A stretch of 64,000 nt of DNA from Georgenia daeguensis (GCF_039537705.1 NZ_BAABBA010000006.1:62001-126000), one strand, 5' to 3'. Positions 26,688-36,794 are shown, numbered from the stretch's first letter. Notes: generated by a model from the sequence alone, not told the origin. Numbers and translations are program-made.

Positions 26688-27492
26688 CAGCGGTACGACC
26701 TCCGGTTGTCGGGCGGCGGCACGACGGCCCCCTTGTACTCGACGGGGATGCCGCCGAGCGGGTAGTCCTTGCGCTGGGGGTGGCCCACCCAGTCGTCCGG
26801 CATCAGGGTGCGGGCGAGGGACGGGTGGCCGTCGAAGACGATGCCGAACATGTCCCACGTCTCGCGCTCGTGCCAGTCGTTGCCCGGGTAGGTGTCGACG
26901 ACCGTGGGGATGTGCGGGTCGGACTCCGGGCAGGCGACCTCCAGGCGGAGCTGGCGCACGTGCGTGACGGACATCAGGTGGTAGACGGCGTGCAGCTCGC
27001 GGCCGCGGTCCTGCGGGTAGTGGACGCCGGAGACGCCGAGGCACAGCTCGAAGCGCAGGTCCTGGTCGTCGCGCAGGGCGCGGCAGACCGTGTCGATGTG
27101 CTCGCGGGTGACGAAGATGGTCAGCTCGCCGCGGTCGACGACGACCTTCTCGAGGACGGCCTCCGGGTCCAGCCCCTGCTCGGTGAGGATCTCGACGAGG
27201 ACGTCGACGACCTCGTCGAACCAGCCGCCGTAGGGCCGCTCGGACGCCGGCGGCAGGGCGATGGTGGAGACCAGGCCGCCGAAGCCGGACGTGTCGCCGG
27301 TGTCCTGGACGCCGAAGAGGCCGCGGTGGGTGGCGATCACCTCGAGCTGGGTGCGCGCGCCGCGGGGGCCGGCGGGGACGTTCTGCGAGCCGGCCTCCAG
27401 CGCGCTCGCCGTGGCGGGGTGCCCGACGCCGGGTGCCACCGCGCCCGGCTTGGCGGCGTCGGCGGCCGACTGCTTCTCGTCGTTTCGCTCGC

Positions 27493-27496
<4 letters not shown>
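26687..27496 (-). CDS. nuoC: NADH-quinone oxidoreductase subunit C
   Basis: The 269-residue subunit has the NuoC signature in the segments ERETWDMFGIVFDGHP and LMPDDWVGHPQRKDYPLGG. It has an N-terminal extension of about 75 residues, part of it low in complexity. GTG 27496 overlaps the nuoB stop (GTGA). Confidence 0.97.
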
Positions 27497-28047
<551 letters not shown>

Positions 28048-28060
28048 GTTCTTCTCTACC

Positions 28061-28423
28061 TCAGTCCCACTCGAGCCCGCCGCGGCGCCACTCGTACACG
28101 TACGGCACCGTGATCAGGAAGATGAAGCCGAGCATGGCCACCAGCCCGAAGACGGCGAGCTCGGAGAACGCCACCGCCCAGGGGTAGAGGAAGACCACCT
28201 CGATGTCGAAGATGATGAACGTCATGGCGATCAGGTAGTACTTCACCGGGAAGCGCCCGGAACCGGTCGCGCGCGGCGTCGGCTCGATGCCGCACTCGTA
28301 GTTCGCCACCTTCACGCGGTTGTAGCGCTTCGGGCCGATGACGGCGCTGGCCGCCAGGCCGCCGATCGCCATCGCCGCGGCGACGCCCGCCATGATGAGC
28401 AGCGGGACGTAGGGGTTCGTCAT
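28061..28423 (-). CDS. nuoA: NADH-quinone oxidoreductase subunit A
   Basis: A 120-residue, three-helix membrane subunit with the conserved loop YECGIEPTPRATG and FIIFDIEVVFLYPWA. It is the first gene of the nuoA-N operon. A TACGCT hexamer on the minus strand at 28483-28488 is a possible -10 element, about 60 nt upstream. The 118-bp gap to menJ is the only place for an operon promoter, unless transcription continues from menJ. Confidence 0.97.
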   Translation of the reverse strand: MTNPYVPLLIMAGVAAAMAIGGLAASAVIGPKRYNRVKVANYECGIEPTPRATGSGRFPVKYYLIAMTFIIFDIEVVFLYPWAVAFSELAVFGLVAMLGFIFLITVPYVYEWRRGGLEWD

Positions 28424-28541
28424 CGTGCCTCCGTCAGTTCACCACGACGACCGTCAGCCCATGTGACAGCCGTCTCCTCGCCAGCGTACGTGTTCTGCAC
28501 CACGACCCTCGCCACGCCCACCTCTCGGACCCCTCTGCGCG

Positions 28542-29849
28542 TCATGACGCCGGAGCCAGCTTGGTCAGGGCGGTGATGGTCCGGTCCATCCAGTCCCCGT
28601 CGCGACGGTCGAAGCCGTCGGAGAGCAGCTTCATCGTGAAGCGCATGAGGGTGGGGCGGGGCAGCCCGTACTTCACGCACAGGCGCATGATCTCCGGCCG
28701 CTCGATGAGCTTCGCGAAGGCCTGGCCGAGCGAGTAGTACCCGCCGAGCTCCTCGGCGAGGATCTTGGGGTAGGTGCGCAGCGTCTTCTCCAGCGCGTAC
28801 CCGGAGCTGCGCGAGAGCGCCTGGGAGATGACGTCGGCGGCGATGCGGCCGGACTGCATGGCGTAGGCGATGCCCTCGCCGTTGAACGGCGAGACCATGC
28901 CGCCGGAGTCGCCGACCAGCAGCAGCCCCTGGCTGTAGTGGGGCTTGCGGTTGAACGCCATCGGCAGGGCGGCGGAGCGCAGCTCGCCGATCTGGTTCTC
29001 CTCGGTGAGCTCCCACTCCTCCGGCGCGTTGCGCATCCAGGTGCGGAACATGGCCTTGTAGTCCAGGCCGGTGGGCTTCGCCGTCGAGGAGAGCGAGCCG
29101 AGGCCCACGTTCACGGTGCCGTCGCCGAGGGCGAAGATCCACCCGTAGCCGGGCATGAGGTTCGACTCCCCCGGCCTGCCGTCCCACAGCTCCAGGTGCG
29201 ACTCCATCATCGGGTCGTCGTGGCGGGGCGAGCGGAAGTAGGTACGGACGGCCACGCCCATGGGGCGGTTCATGTCCTTCTCGATGCCCATCGAGGTCGC
29301 CAGGCGCGCGGACACGCCGCCGGCGTCCACGACGACGGGGGCGCGGAAGGTGACCTCCTCGCCGGCACGACGCCCGTTCGCGTCGACGGGGCGTGCGGTG
29401 ACGCCGAGGATGCGGCCGGAGCGCTCATGACGGAGGGGGCCCGTGACGGCCATGCCCTCACGCAGGTCGGCGCCGGAGGCCTGGGCGTGCCGGGCGAGCG
29501 TCTCGTCGAGGTTCATCCGCGAGCGCGCCAGGCCGTAGGCCGGCATCTCGGCGAGCTCGGGCCAGGGCAGCTCGATCGTGTGCCCGGCACCGTGGGTGCG
29601 CAGCCCCCAGTTGCGGATCCAGCCGTCGGACTCGGGGGTGGGAACGCCCATCCGGATGAGCTCGGCGACGGCGCGCGGGGTCAGGCCGTCGCCGCAGATC
29701 TTGTCGCGCGGGAAGGTGCCCTTCTCCAGGAGCAGGACCGACAGTCCGGTGGCGGCGAGGTAGTGGGCCGTGGCGGCACCGCCCGGCCCCGCGCCGACGA
29801 CGATGACGTCGGCCTCGGCCTCTGCACGCACAGCGGTTCCCAACGTCAT
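28542..29849 (-). CDS. menJ: Geranylgeranyl reductase family flavoprotein, probable menaquinone reductase
   Basis: The 435-residue FAD enzyme opens with VIVVGAGPGGAATAHYLA. It carries the family motif DKICGDGLTPRAVAEL, and GWIFALGDGTVNVGLG and GLLLVGDSGGMVSPFNGEGI later. In mycobacteria the homologue MenJ saturates an isoprene unit of menaquinone. The position between menG and the nuo operon supports the same role here. A chlorophyll- or archaeal-lipid-type substrate is not expected in this context. GGAG lies just before the ATG. An iron-box-like palindrome lies upstream. Confidence 0.85.
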   Translation of the reverse strand: MTLGTAVRAEAEADVIVVGAGPGGAATAHYLAATGLSVLLLEKGTFPRDKICGDGLTPRAVAELIRMGVPTPESDGWIRNWGLRTHGAGHTIELPWPELAEMPAYGLARSRMNLDETLARHAQASGADLREGMAVTGPLRHERSGRILGVTARPVDANGRRAGEEVTFRAPVVVDAGGVSARLATSMGIEKDMNRPMGVAVRTYFRSPRHDDPMMESHLELWDGRPGESNLMPGYGWIFALGDGTVNVGLGSLSSTAKPTGLDYKAMFRTWMRNAPEEWELTEENQIGELRSAALPMAFNRKPHYSQGLLLVGDSGGMVSPFNGEGIAYAMQSGRIAADVISQALSRSSGYALEKTLRTYPKILAEELGGYYSLGQAFAKLIERPEIMRLCVKYGLPRPTLMRFTMKLLSDGFDRRDGDWMDRTITALTKLAPAS

Positions 29850-29916
29850 CGCTCCAGGAAGGTGAGGGGCGCATCGGCCCTGATGGCCAGGAGTTTATTA
29901 ATCCCGGCCCCGGTCG

Positions 29917-29935
29917 TCTTGTTAGGCGAGCCTAA
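29917..29935. promoter_or_regulatory. Candidate DtxR/IdeR iron box upstream of menJ
   Basis: The 19-mer TCTTGTTAGGCGAGCCTAA matches 14 of 19 positions of the DtxR/IdeR consensus (TTAGGTTAGSCTAACCTAA) and contains the perfect inverted repeat TTAGGC-GA-GCCTAA. It stands 68-86 bp upstream of the menJ ATG. On the minus strand TAATAA (29895-29900) is a possible -10, and CTAACA (29920-29925), inside the box, a possible -35. Binding is inferred, and no DtxR gene is in the window. Confidence 0.5.
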
Positions 29936-30005
29936 GTCTCGTCGGCGGCGGGGTTCGGGGACCAACGTCCCTGTCGGCGGCGCTCCGGACGTGCTCGACG
30001 CGGCG

Positions 30006-30701
30006 TCACGCGGGCCGGACCGCGCGGTGGAGCGCCACGATGCCGCCGGAGAGGTTCCGGTAGGCGACCTTGCGCCACCCGGCCCGCTGGATCGTGCGTG
30101 CCAGCTCGACCTGGCCGGGCCAGGTCACGATGGACTCCGCCAGGTAGGTGTAGGCGTCCGTGTTGGACGAGACCAGGGACGCCATCCGGGGAAGGGCCTG
30201 GCCGAGGTAGAACTCGTAGAGCGCGCGGAACGGGGCCCACGTGGGCCGGGAGAACTCGCACACCACGAGCCGCCCGCCGGGCCGGGTGACCCGGAGCATC
30301 TCGCGCAGGCCGCGGTCCGTGTCGGCGACGTTGCGCAGTCCGAAGGAGATGGTCACGACGTCGAAGGTCTCGTCGGCGAACGGCAGCGCCATGGCGTCGC
30401 CGGCGACGAACGGCAGATCGGGCCGGCGGCGCTTGCCCACGCCCATCATCCCCGTCGAGAAGTCGCAGGGGACGACGTCGATGCCGGCGTCCGCGTACTC
30501 CTCCGAGGAGGTCCCGGTGCCGGCGGCGAGGTCGAGCACGCGCTCGCCCGGGCGGGCCCCGACGGCCTTGCGCGTGGCGACCCGCCAGATGCGGTCCTGC
30601 CCGAGGGAGAGGACGTCGTTCGTCAGGTCGTAGCGGCGGGCGACGCCGTCGAACATCCCGGCGACCTCCCGCGGGTTCTTCTCGAGGCTGGCACGGCTCA
30701 T
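30006..30701 (-). CDS. menG: Demethylmenaquinone methyltransferase
   Basis: The 231-residue enzyme methylates demethylmenaquinone with S-adenosylmethionine, the last ring step. UbiE/MenG motifs are seen in order: GMFDGVARRYDLTNDVLSLG, the SAM-binding VLDLAAGTGTSSEEYA, then TISFGLRNVADTDRGLREML and RPGGRLVVCEFS. ATG 30701 is favoured because MSRASLEKNPREVAGMFD matches the family, and a long ORF reaching 31373 is a shadow of menF. It diverges from menF across 58 bp. The 156 bp between its stop and menJ hold the candidate iron box. Confidence 0.95.
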   Translation of the reverse strand: MSRASLEKNPREVAGMFDGVARRYDLTNDVLSLGQDRIWRVATRKAVGARPGERVLDLAAGTGTSSEEYADAGIDVVPCDFSTGMMGVGKRRRPDLPFVAGDAMALPFADETFDVVTISFGLRNVADTDRGLREMLRVTRPGGRLVVCEFSRPTWAPFRALYEFYLGQALPRMASLVSSNTDAYTYLAESIVTWPGQVELARTIQRAGWRKVAYRNLSGGIVALHRAVRPA

Positions 30702-30759
30702 GGGGTGATCATCCCAGGTCCGGGAGCCGCCCCGCGCCCGGGGGAATACAGTGACCGCG

Positions 30760-32115
30760 ATGCCGACCGAAACTCCGCGCCGAACGGGCGCGTCCGCGAT
30801 CCACGCCGTCGCGCCGTCGCCGCGCGAGACCCCGCTGGTGGCGCGCACCGTCGCGATCCCGGACCCGGGCGACCTCCTCGCGCTCCTCCCGGCGCCCGAC
30901 GCCGCCGCGACCTTCTCGTGGGTCCGCCGCGGCGAGGGGCTGGTCGGCTGGGGCCGGGCGATCCGCATCGAGACGTCGGGCCCGGGCCGGATCCGCGACG
31001 CCGACGTCGCGTGGGCCAGGACGGTGGCCGAGCTGGAGATCGTCGACGAGGTCGGCGTGCCCGGCACCGGCCCCGTGGCCTTCGGTTCCTTCTCCTTCGC
31101 CCCCGGCTCCGCCGCCGGCGGTGTGCTGGTGGTGCCCGAGGTGGTGGTGGGCCGCCGCGACGGCGTGGCGTGGATGACGACCGTGTCGCCGTCGGCGGGC
31201 CGGCCGGGCCCGCTGCCCGCGCCCGAGCCGGTCACCGCGCCGGGCGTGGCGACCTTCGCCGACGGCGCGCTCGCCTCCGCCGACTGGGTGGCCGCGGTCG
31301 CGGACGTCGTGCGCCGGATCCGGGCGGGTGAGGTGTCCAAGGTGGTGATGGCGCGCGACGTCGTCGTCCGCACCGAGCGGCCGGTCGACGTGCGTCATCT
31401 CCTCGGCCGGCTCGCCACCAGCTACCCCGGCTGCTGGACCTTCAGCGTGGACCGCCTCGTCGGCGCGACGCCGGAGCTGCTCGTCCGCCGCGAGAAAGGT
31501 CTGGCCGCGAGCCGGGTGCTCGCGGGCACGATCCGGCGGACCGGCGACGACGCCGACGACCTCCGGCGCGCCGCCCAGCTCGCACGCTCGTCCAAGGACC
31601 TCGAGGAGCACGAGCTCGCGGTCGCCTCGCTCGTCCGGGGCCTGCGCCCCTACTGCGCGTCGATCAACGTGCCGGACGCGCCGTTCGTGCTCCACCTGCC
31701 CAACGTCATGCATCTGGCGACCGACGTGACCGGCGTCGTCGACGGCACCTTCGGCCACCCGAGCACGTTCCCCGCGCACTCCCCCGGCGGCCGCGGCCCG
31801 TCGAGCCTGGCGCTGGCCGCCGCGCTGCACCCCACCGCCGCGGTGGGCGGCACGCCCACGCCGGTGGCCACCGCGATCCTCGCCGAGGCCGAACGGATGG
31901 ACCGCGGACGCTACGCCGGGCCCGTGGGCTGGATCGGGTCCGACGGCGACGGCGAGTGGGGCATCGGCCTGCGCTCCGGCGAGATCTCCCCCACCGACGC
32001 CCACGCCATGCGGCTCTTCGCCGGGTGCGGCGTCGTCGCGGCGTCCGACCCCGAGGCCGAGCTGGCGGAGTCCGAGGCGAAGCTGCGGCCCATGCGCGAG
32101 GCGCTGGGCGGCTGA
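30760..32115 (+). CDS. menF: Isochorismate synthase
   Basis: The 451-residue chorismate-utilising enzyme converts chorismate to isochorismate, the entry to menaquinone synthesis. It carries the family features KVVMARDVVV, GATPELLVRR, GTIRRTGDDADDL, SSKDLEEHELAVASL, LHPTAAVGGTPT and the C-terminal FAGCGVVAASDPEAELAESE. ATG 30760 is preferred over GTG 30751 because TACAGT at 30747-30752 lies 7 nt before it, the leaderless layout seen repeatedly here. It could instead serve siderophore synthesis, but no such genes are near. Confidence 0.92.
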   Translation: MPTETPRRTGASAIHAVAPSPRETPLVARTVAIPDPGDLLALLPAPDAAATFSWVRRGEGLVGWGRAIRIETSGPGRIRDADVAWARTVAELEIVDEVGVPGTGPVAFGSFSFAPGSAAGGVLVVPEVVVGRRDGVAWMTTVSPSAGRPGPLPAPEPVTAPGVATFADGALASADWVAAVADVVRRIRAGEVSKVVMARDVVVRTERPVDVRHLLGRLATSYPGCWTFSVDRLVGATPELLVRREKGLAASRVLAGTIRRTGDDADDLRRAAQLARSSKDLEEHELAVASLVRGLRPYCASINVPDAPFVLHLPNVMHLATDVTGVVDGTFGHPSTFPAHSPGGRGPSSLALAAALHPTAAVGGTPTPVATAILAEAERMDRGRYAGPVGWIGSDGDGEWGIGLRSGEISPTDAHAMRLFAGCGVVAASDPEAELAESEAKLRPMREALGG

Positions 32116-32214
32116 GCGCGCCAGCCATGCAGGTCGCGCGCGCTCTCGCGTGGCGTTCGCGCCCCTGATCCCGCCCGCCTCCGTGGTCGCCTAGCCCTCC
32201 AGCCTGGGGCAGCG

Positions 32215-32258
32215 GCGCGCCGGCCCGCGCCCGGGGGAAGGGACGCGGACCGGCGCGC
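32215..32258. terminator. Bidirectional terminator between menF and htrA
   Basis: Inverted arms of 15 nt (GCGCGCCGGCCCGCG and CGCGGACCGGCGCGC) with a single mismatch flank a 14-nt loop between two convergent genes, starting 6 bp from the htrA stop. Confidence 0.75.
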
Positions 32259-32263
32259 GGTCC

Positions 32264-33775
32264 TCAGAGCTGGTCCTGGCGGGTGGCCAGCGTGGCCTGG
32301 ACCTCGGTCTCCTTGCCGTCGCGCACGATGGTCAGAGTGACCTTGTCGCCGCTCGCGTACTGGCGGACGTAGCCCGTCAGCGACTCGGCGCCGTTGACGG
32401 GATCGCCGTCGATGGCCACGATCACGTCGCCGGGCTGGACGCCGGCCTCGGCGGCCGGGGTGCCCTGGTCGAGACGCTCGACGACGGCGCCGGCGCGCGT
32501 CGCGCCGTCGACCTCCGCCGTGCCGTCGCTCATGTACACACCGAGGTAGGCGTGCTCGGCCACGCCGTTGTCGATGAGCTGCTGACCGACCTGCTTGGCG
32601 AGGTTGACCGGGATCGCGAAGCCCAGCCCGATGCTGCCCGAGCTTCCGCCCGCGGCGTTCGGCATGCTCGCGATCGAGCTCGTGATGCCGATGACGCGGC
32701 CGGTGGCGTCGAACAGCGGGCCGCCGGAGTTGCCCGGGTTGATGGCGGCGTCGACCTGGATGGCGTTGGTGGTCACGGTCGTGCCCTGCTGCCCGGGCGC
32801 CTGCGCCTCGGACGTGGTGACCGGCCGGTCCAGCGCGGAGACGATGCCCGTGGTGACCGTCGAGCTCAGGCCGAGCGGGTTGCCGACCGCGACCACCGGG
32901 TCGCCGACGACGACCTCCTCGGAGTTCCCGAGCGTCGCGGGCTTGAGGTCGTCGGGCGGGTCCGCCAGCGTGATGACGGCGAGGTCGGTGGCGGGGTCGG
33001 TGCCCGCGATCGTCGCCTTGTACATGCGTCCGTCGGAGAGGGTCACGACGAGCCCGCCGTCGACGGCGTCGCCCACCACGTGGTCGTTGGTGAGGATGTG
33101 CCCCTCCTTGTCGAGGATCACGCCGGACCCCGCACCGCTGCCGCCCGCCGTCCGGACGTCGATGGCGACGACAGAGGGACGCACCGCCGCGGCGACGTTC
33201 GCCCAGTCGGGGTCGTTCGTCGTCGAGGTGACCACGGGGGCCGCGTTCGAGGATGACGCCGACGGGGACTGGCTCGCGGTCGCCGTCGCCGCGGGCTCGT
33301 CGCCGTCGAGGGCTCCGGTGAGACCGGCCGTGCCGACGCTGGCGAGCAGGGCGGCCCCGGCCGCCACGCCCACGAGCGCGCCCCAGCCGGGACGACGGCG
33401 GCCGTCGCCCTTCCTCGGCCGGTCCGGCTCCGTGGGGCCGGACGGTCCGCCGAACGCGTCGCCGGGCTGTCCGGGGCGGCCCGGCTGGCCTGGCTGGCCG
33501 TGGCCGGGGTGTGCCTGGCCGAGCTGAGCGTGGCCGGGCTGGCCGTGGCCGAGCTGCGCGTGGCCGGGCTGAGTCTGGCCGGGCTGCGGCGAGACGTAGG
33601 ACGATCCGGCCCAGTAGCCGCTCTGCTGCGCGCCGGCCGGGACGGCAGCGGGCGGCCGGGTGCCCTGCGGGGCACCCTCGTAGGGTGACGCCTGCTGGCC
33701 GGAGTCCTGCCAGGCACGCGGGCCCTGCGTCCCCGGCCTGGCCCAGGGGGTGGGTCGCTGGTCGTCGTTGCTCAT
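32264..33775 (-). CDS. HtrA/DegP-type membrane-anchored serine protease
   Basis: The 503-residue product has a cytoplasmic N-terminal third rich in Pro, Gly and Gln with GH/QPG-type repeats. One membrane helix follows (about 135-155), then a trypsin-like domain with the triad histidine in ILTNDHVVGD, aspartate in DPATDLAVI and serine in NPGNSGGPLFD. A C-terminal PDZ domain has AGVQPGDVIVAIDGDPVNG. It acts outside the membrane in protein quality control or regulated proteolysis. ATG 33775 follows GGAGG by 7 nt, so it is preferred to the ATG 36 nt upstream. It lies between menF and menD with no obvious link to quinones. Confidence 0.93.
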   Translation of the reverse strand: MSNDDQRPTPWARPGTQGPRAWQDSGQQASPYEGAPQGTRPPAAVPAGAQQSGYWAGSSYVSPQPGQTQPGHAQLGHGQPGHAQLGQAHPGHGQPGQPGRPGQPGDAFGGPSGPTEPDRPRKGDGRRRPGWGALVGVAAGAALLASVGTAGLTGALDGDEPAATATASQSPSASSSNAAPVVTSTTNDPDWANVAAAVRPSVVAIDVRTAGGSGAGSGVILDKEGHILTNDHVVGDAVDGGLVVTLSDGRMYKATIAGTDPATDLAVITLADPPDDLKPATLGNSEEVVVGDPVVAVGNPLGLSSTVTTGIVSALDRPVTTSEAQAPGQQGTTVTTNAIQVDAAINPGNSGGPLFDATGRVIGITSSIASMPNAAGGSSGSIGLGFAIPVNLAKQVGQQLIDNGVAEHAYLGVYMSDGTAEVDGATRAGAVVERLDQGTPAAEAGVQPGDVIVAIDGDPVNGAESLTGYVRQYASGDKVTLTIVRDGKETEVQATLATRQDQL

Positions 33776-33881
33776 GGGATCCTCCGTCTCGGTGATGAAC
33801 CCATCAGACACCTCCCACCTGGGACGCCGCTTGCCGGAACCTGGGAGTTGCCTGAGCGCAGGCCGCAGACTCGAGCGCGCC

Positions 33882-35645
33882 TCAGCCGAGCGCCGACCGG
33901 ACCGCGTGGCGCACGTCGGACGTCAGCGCCGCGCGTCGATCCCGCAGGCCACGACGGTCCACCGGCACCTCGACGACGGAGCGGCCCCGCACCGGGGCCC
34001 GCAGCGCCGCGTCGAGCTCGGCCGGCGTGCGGGCCAGGCCGTGCCGCGCCCCGTAGGCCGCCGCGAGCGCGGCGAGGTCGACGTCCTGCGGTGTGCCGAA
34101 GATCCGCTCGAACTCCCCCGCCCGGCCGGGCGCACCGTGCTCGAGCGTCGCGAAGATGCCGCCACCCGAGTCGTTGACCACCACGATCTGCAGGTCGACC
34201 TCACGTTCGAGCCGTCCGCGTGCCAGCGCTCCGGCGTCGTGGAGGAAGGTGAGGTCGCCCATGACTGCCCGGACCGGCCCGCCGGTGCCCAGCGCAAGGC
34301 CGGTCGCCGTCGCGACCGTGCCGTCGATGCCGGCCAGACCCCGGTTGGCGACCGTGCGCGGCGCCTCGCCCGGCTGCCAAGGCAGCGCAACGAGGTCGAG
34401 GTCGCGCACCGTGTTCGACGAGCCGACGACGAGCGTGCCGGCCCCGTCCGCCCCGGCCACCGCACGGGCCACGTGCAGGCCGTCGAACCCGTCGGCGAGC
34501 GCCCGGCCGATGACGTCCTCCGCCGCGTCGGCGGCACGGCGCCACCTCTCCAGCCAGGTGGCATCCGTCGCCTCCCCGGCGAACGCGACCGCCCCCGCCA
34601 CGCGCGAGGCCACGCCCGCGACGTCCGTCCACGGGCCGCGCGGCGCGACCACCACCACCTCGACGTCCCTGCGCGCGAGCAGCGTGCTCACCGGCCGTGA
34701 GAGCGTCGGGTGGCCGAGCACCACCACCCGTTCGGCCGCACCCCCCAGCGCGGGGTCGGCGAGGAGCAGCCGGTAGGGACCGATCGCCGTCGGCCCGGAG
34801 CGCGAGCCTGACGTCGGCTCGGCCAGCAGCGGCCAGCCGGCCCGCTCGGCGAGCTCACGCGCGGCCGGGCCCGCGCCGTCGCCGGCAACGACGACCGTGC
34901 GCGGCCCGGGCAGCAACGTCTCGGCGCGGGGAGGACCGACCGGGGCGACGACGTCGCGCGCCGCGGGCACGGGCCCCGGCACCCACCTGCTCGAGGGTGC
35001 CAGCGGGTCGCGCAGGCCGACGTTGAGGTGGACGGGACCGGGGTCGTTGGTCCGGAGACCGCGCGCGGCGGCCAGCGCGCGCGTGACCACCTGGTCAAGC
35101 CCCGGCCCGGGAGGGGCACCGGCGGGCAGGTCGACGGCGAACCGCGGCGCAGAGCCGAAGATGCCGACCTGGTCGGTGGTCTGGTTGGCGCCGGTCCCCC
35201 GCATCTCGTGCGGCCGGTCCGCGCTGACGATCACCAGGGGCAGGCCTGAGTGGGCGGCCTCGAGCACGGCGGGGTGCAGATTGGCGACGGCGGTGCCTGA
35301 GGTGGTCACCACCGCGACGGGGGCAGGGGCGCCCAGCGCCTCACCCGCCCGCGACAGGCCCACGGCCACGAACCCCGCCGCCCGCTCGTCGACGCGGACG
35401 TGCAGCCGCAGCCATCCCGCCCGCTCGGCCTCCTGAAGCGCGTAGGCCAGCGGGGCGCTGCGTGACCCCGGGGCGAGCACCACGTGCCGGACGCCCTGCG
35501 CCACGAGCGCCGTGACGAGCGCCCGCGCCGTGGCGGTCGCAGGCTCGTCGGCGGTCGACGCGGCGGCCGGGCGGGCGGCCGGGCGGGCGGCCGGGCGGGC
35601 GTCCGGGCGGGCGTCCGGGCGGGCGTCCGGGCGACGGTCGCTCAT
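33882..35645 (-). CDS. menD: SEPHCHC synthase
   Basis: The 587-residue ThDP enzyme joins isochorismate and 2-oxoglutarate to form SEPHCHC. The catalytic glutamate is in VRVDERAAGFVAVGL. Other motifs are LAPGSRSAPLAYAL, SADRPHEMRGTGANQTTDQ and the cofactor/metal region MGDLTFLHDAGAL...VNDSGGGIF. The first 35 residues are an Arg/Pro/Ala repeat (DARPDARPDARPAARPAARP) of recent look. ATG 35645 overlaps the menC stop (ATGA), so menC and menD form one transcript. Confidence 0.96.
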   Translation of the reverse strand: MSDRRPDARPDARPDARPAARPAARPAAASTADEPATATARALVTALVAQGVRHVVLAPGSRSAPLAYALQEAERAGWLRLHVRVDERAAGFVAVGLSRAGEALGAPAPVAVVTTSGTAVANLHPAVLEAAHSGLPLVIVSADRPHEMRGTGANQTTDQVGIFGSAPRFAVDLPAGAPPGPGLDQVVTRALAAARGLRTNDPGPVHLNVGLRDPLAPSSRWVPGPVPAARDVVAPVGPPRAETLLPGPRTVVVAGDGAGPAARELAERAGWPLLAEPTSGSRSGPTAIGPYRLLLADPALGGAAERVVVLGHPTLSRPVSTLLARRDVEVVVVAPRGPWTDVAGVASRVAGAVAFAGEATDATWLERWRRAADAAEDVIGRALADGFDGLHVARAVAGADGAGTLVVGSSNTVRDLDLVALPWQPGEAPRTVANRGLAGIDGTVATATGLALGTGGPVRAVMGDLTFLHDAGALARGRLEREVDLQIVVVNDSGGGIFATLEHGAPGRAGEFERIFGTPQDVDLAALAAAYGARHGLARTPAELDAALRAPVRGRSVVEVPVDRRGLRDRRAALTSDVRHAVRSALG

Positions 35646-36628
35646 CGCGCCACCTCCAGGTGGGCGGCCATGGCGGCGAGGCGGTCGGACCAGCGGGCGG
35701 CGACGTCGTCGTCCGCTCGCGTCGCGGCCAGGCTCTCCGAGGTGGGTTCGGGCCGGCGCACCGGGATCACGCCGCCCTCCGGCAGCAGCGGGTCGGGGAC
35801 CGTGTCGCGCTCGAAGAGGTGCACCGTGGCGAGCCCGCAGGCGTACGGGAGCTCGGGCAGGGCGGCCGCGAGCGCCACCCCGGCGGCGATGCCCACCGAG
35901 CTCTCCAGCGCCGAGCTGACGACGACCGGCAGCCCCACCTCCTCGGCGAGACGCAGGCACGCCCGAACGCCCCCGAGCGGCTGGACCTTGAGGACGACGA
36001 CGTCGGCCGCCTCGGCGCGCCGCACTGCGAGCGGGTCGGCGGCACGGCGGATCGACTCGTCGGCCGCGATCGGGACGTGGGTGCGGCGCCGGACCCTGGC
36101 CAGGTCGTCGACGGTGGCGCAGGGCTGTTCCGCGTACTCGAGGCCGCCGGCGGCCCGGTCCAGGAGCGCGAGCCGGTCGACGGCCGTCGCCACGTCCCAT
36201 GCGGCGTTGGCGTCGACGCGGATGCGGCCCTCCGGCCCGAGCGCGTCGCGGACCGCCTCCAGGCGTGCCTCCTCCTGGGCCACGGACTGGCCCGGTTCGG
36301 CGACCTTGACCTTCGCCGTCGTGCAGCCGCCGGACTCGCGGACGATCCTGTGCGCCTCCTCCGGCCCGACCGCCGGGACCGTGACGTTGACGGGAATCGC
36401 GGACCGGACGGGATCCGGCCAGCCCTGCTCGGCCGCCTCGAGGCCAGCACGCAGCCAGGCGACAGACTCCGCGGCGTCGTAGTCCCAGAACGGTGACACC
36501 TCCCCCCACCCTGCGTCGCCGCGCAGGAGCAGGCCGTCGCGCACGGTGATCCCGCGGAACCGCGTCCGCAGCGGCACGGAGTAGGTGGCGCGGACAGCGG
36601 GAAGCCGGTCGACGGCGGAGGCGGGCAT
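35642..36628 (-). CDS. menC: o-Succinylbenzoate synthase
   Basis: The 328-residue enolase-superfamily enzyme dehydrates SHCHC to o-succinylbenzoate. It has the catalytic KVKV lysine pair (CTTAKVKVAEPG), metal ligands in RVDANAAWD, EYAEQPC and IAADESIRR, and the second-side lysine in VVVLKVQPLGG. ATG 36628 is chosen since TATCCT (36636-36641, minus strand) lies 7 nt before it, while GTG 36658 has no ribosome site. It is the first gene of the menC-menD transcript. Confidence 0.94.
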   Translation of the reverse strand: MPASAVDRLPAVRATYSVPLRTRFRGITVRDGLLLRGDAGWGEVSPFWDYDAAESVAWLRAGLEAAEQGWPDPVRSAIPVNVTVPAVGPEEAHRIVRESGGCTTAKVKVAEPGQSVAQEEARLEAVRDALGPEGRIRVDANAAWDVATAVDRLALLDRAAGGLEYAEQPCATVDDLARVRRRTHVPIAADESIRRAADPLAVRRAEAADVVVLKVQPLGGVRACLRLAEEVGLPVVVSSALESSVGIAAGVALAAALPELPYACGLATVHLFERDTVPDPLLPEGGVIPVRRPEPTSESLAATRADDDVAARWSDRLAAMAAHLEVAR

Positions 36629-36794
36629 GGTGGTCAGGATAGGGAGTGGGCGGCTCACGGGCGCCCGACGCTGCCGACGTCGCTCACCCGCGTCGCAGTC
36701 TCCCCGTCCCCCGGCGCTCGGCCACGCCCGGCATTCCCAACACTCTCTCCCAGGTCAGCGGTGACATAGCTCGATGTCAGTGGCCGCCCTTACT

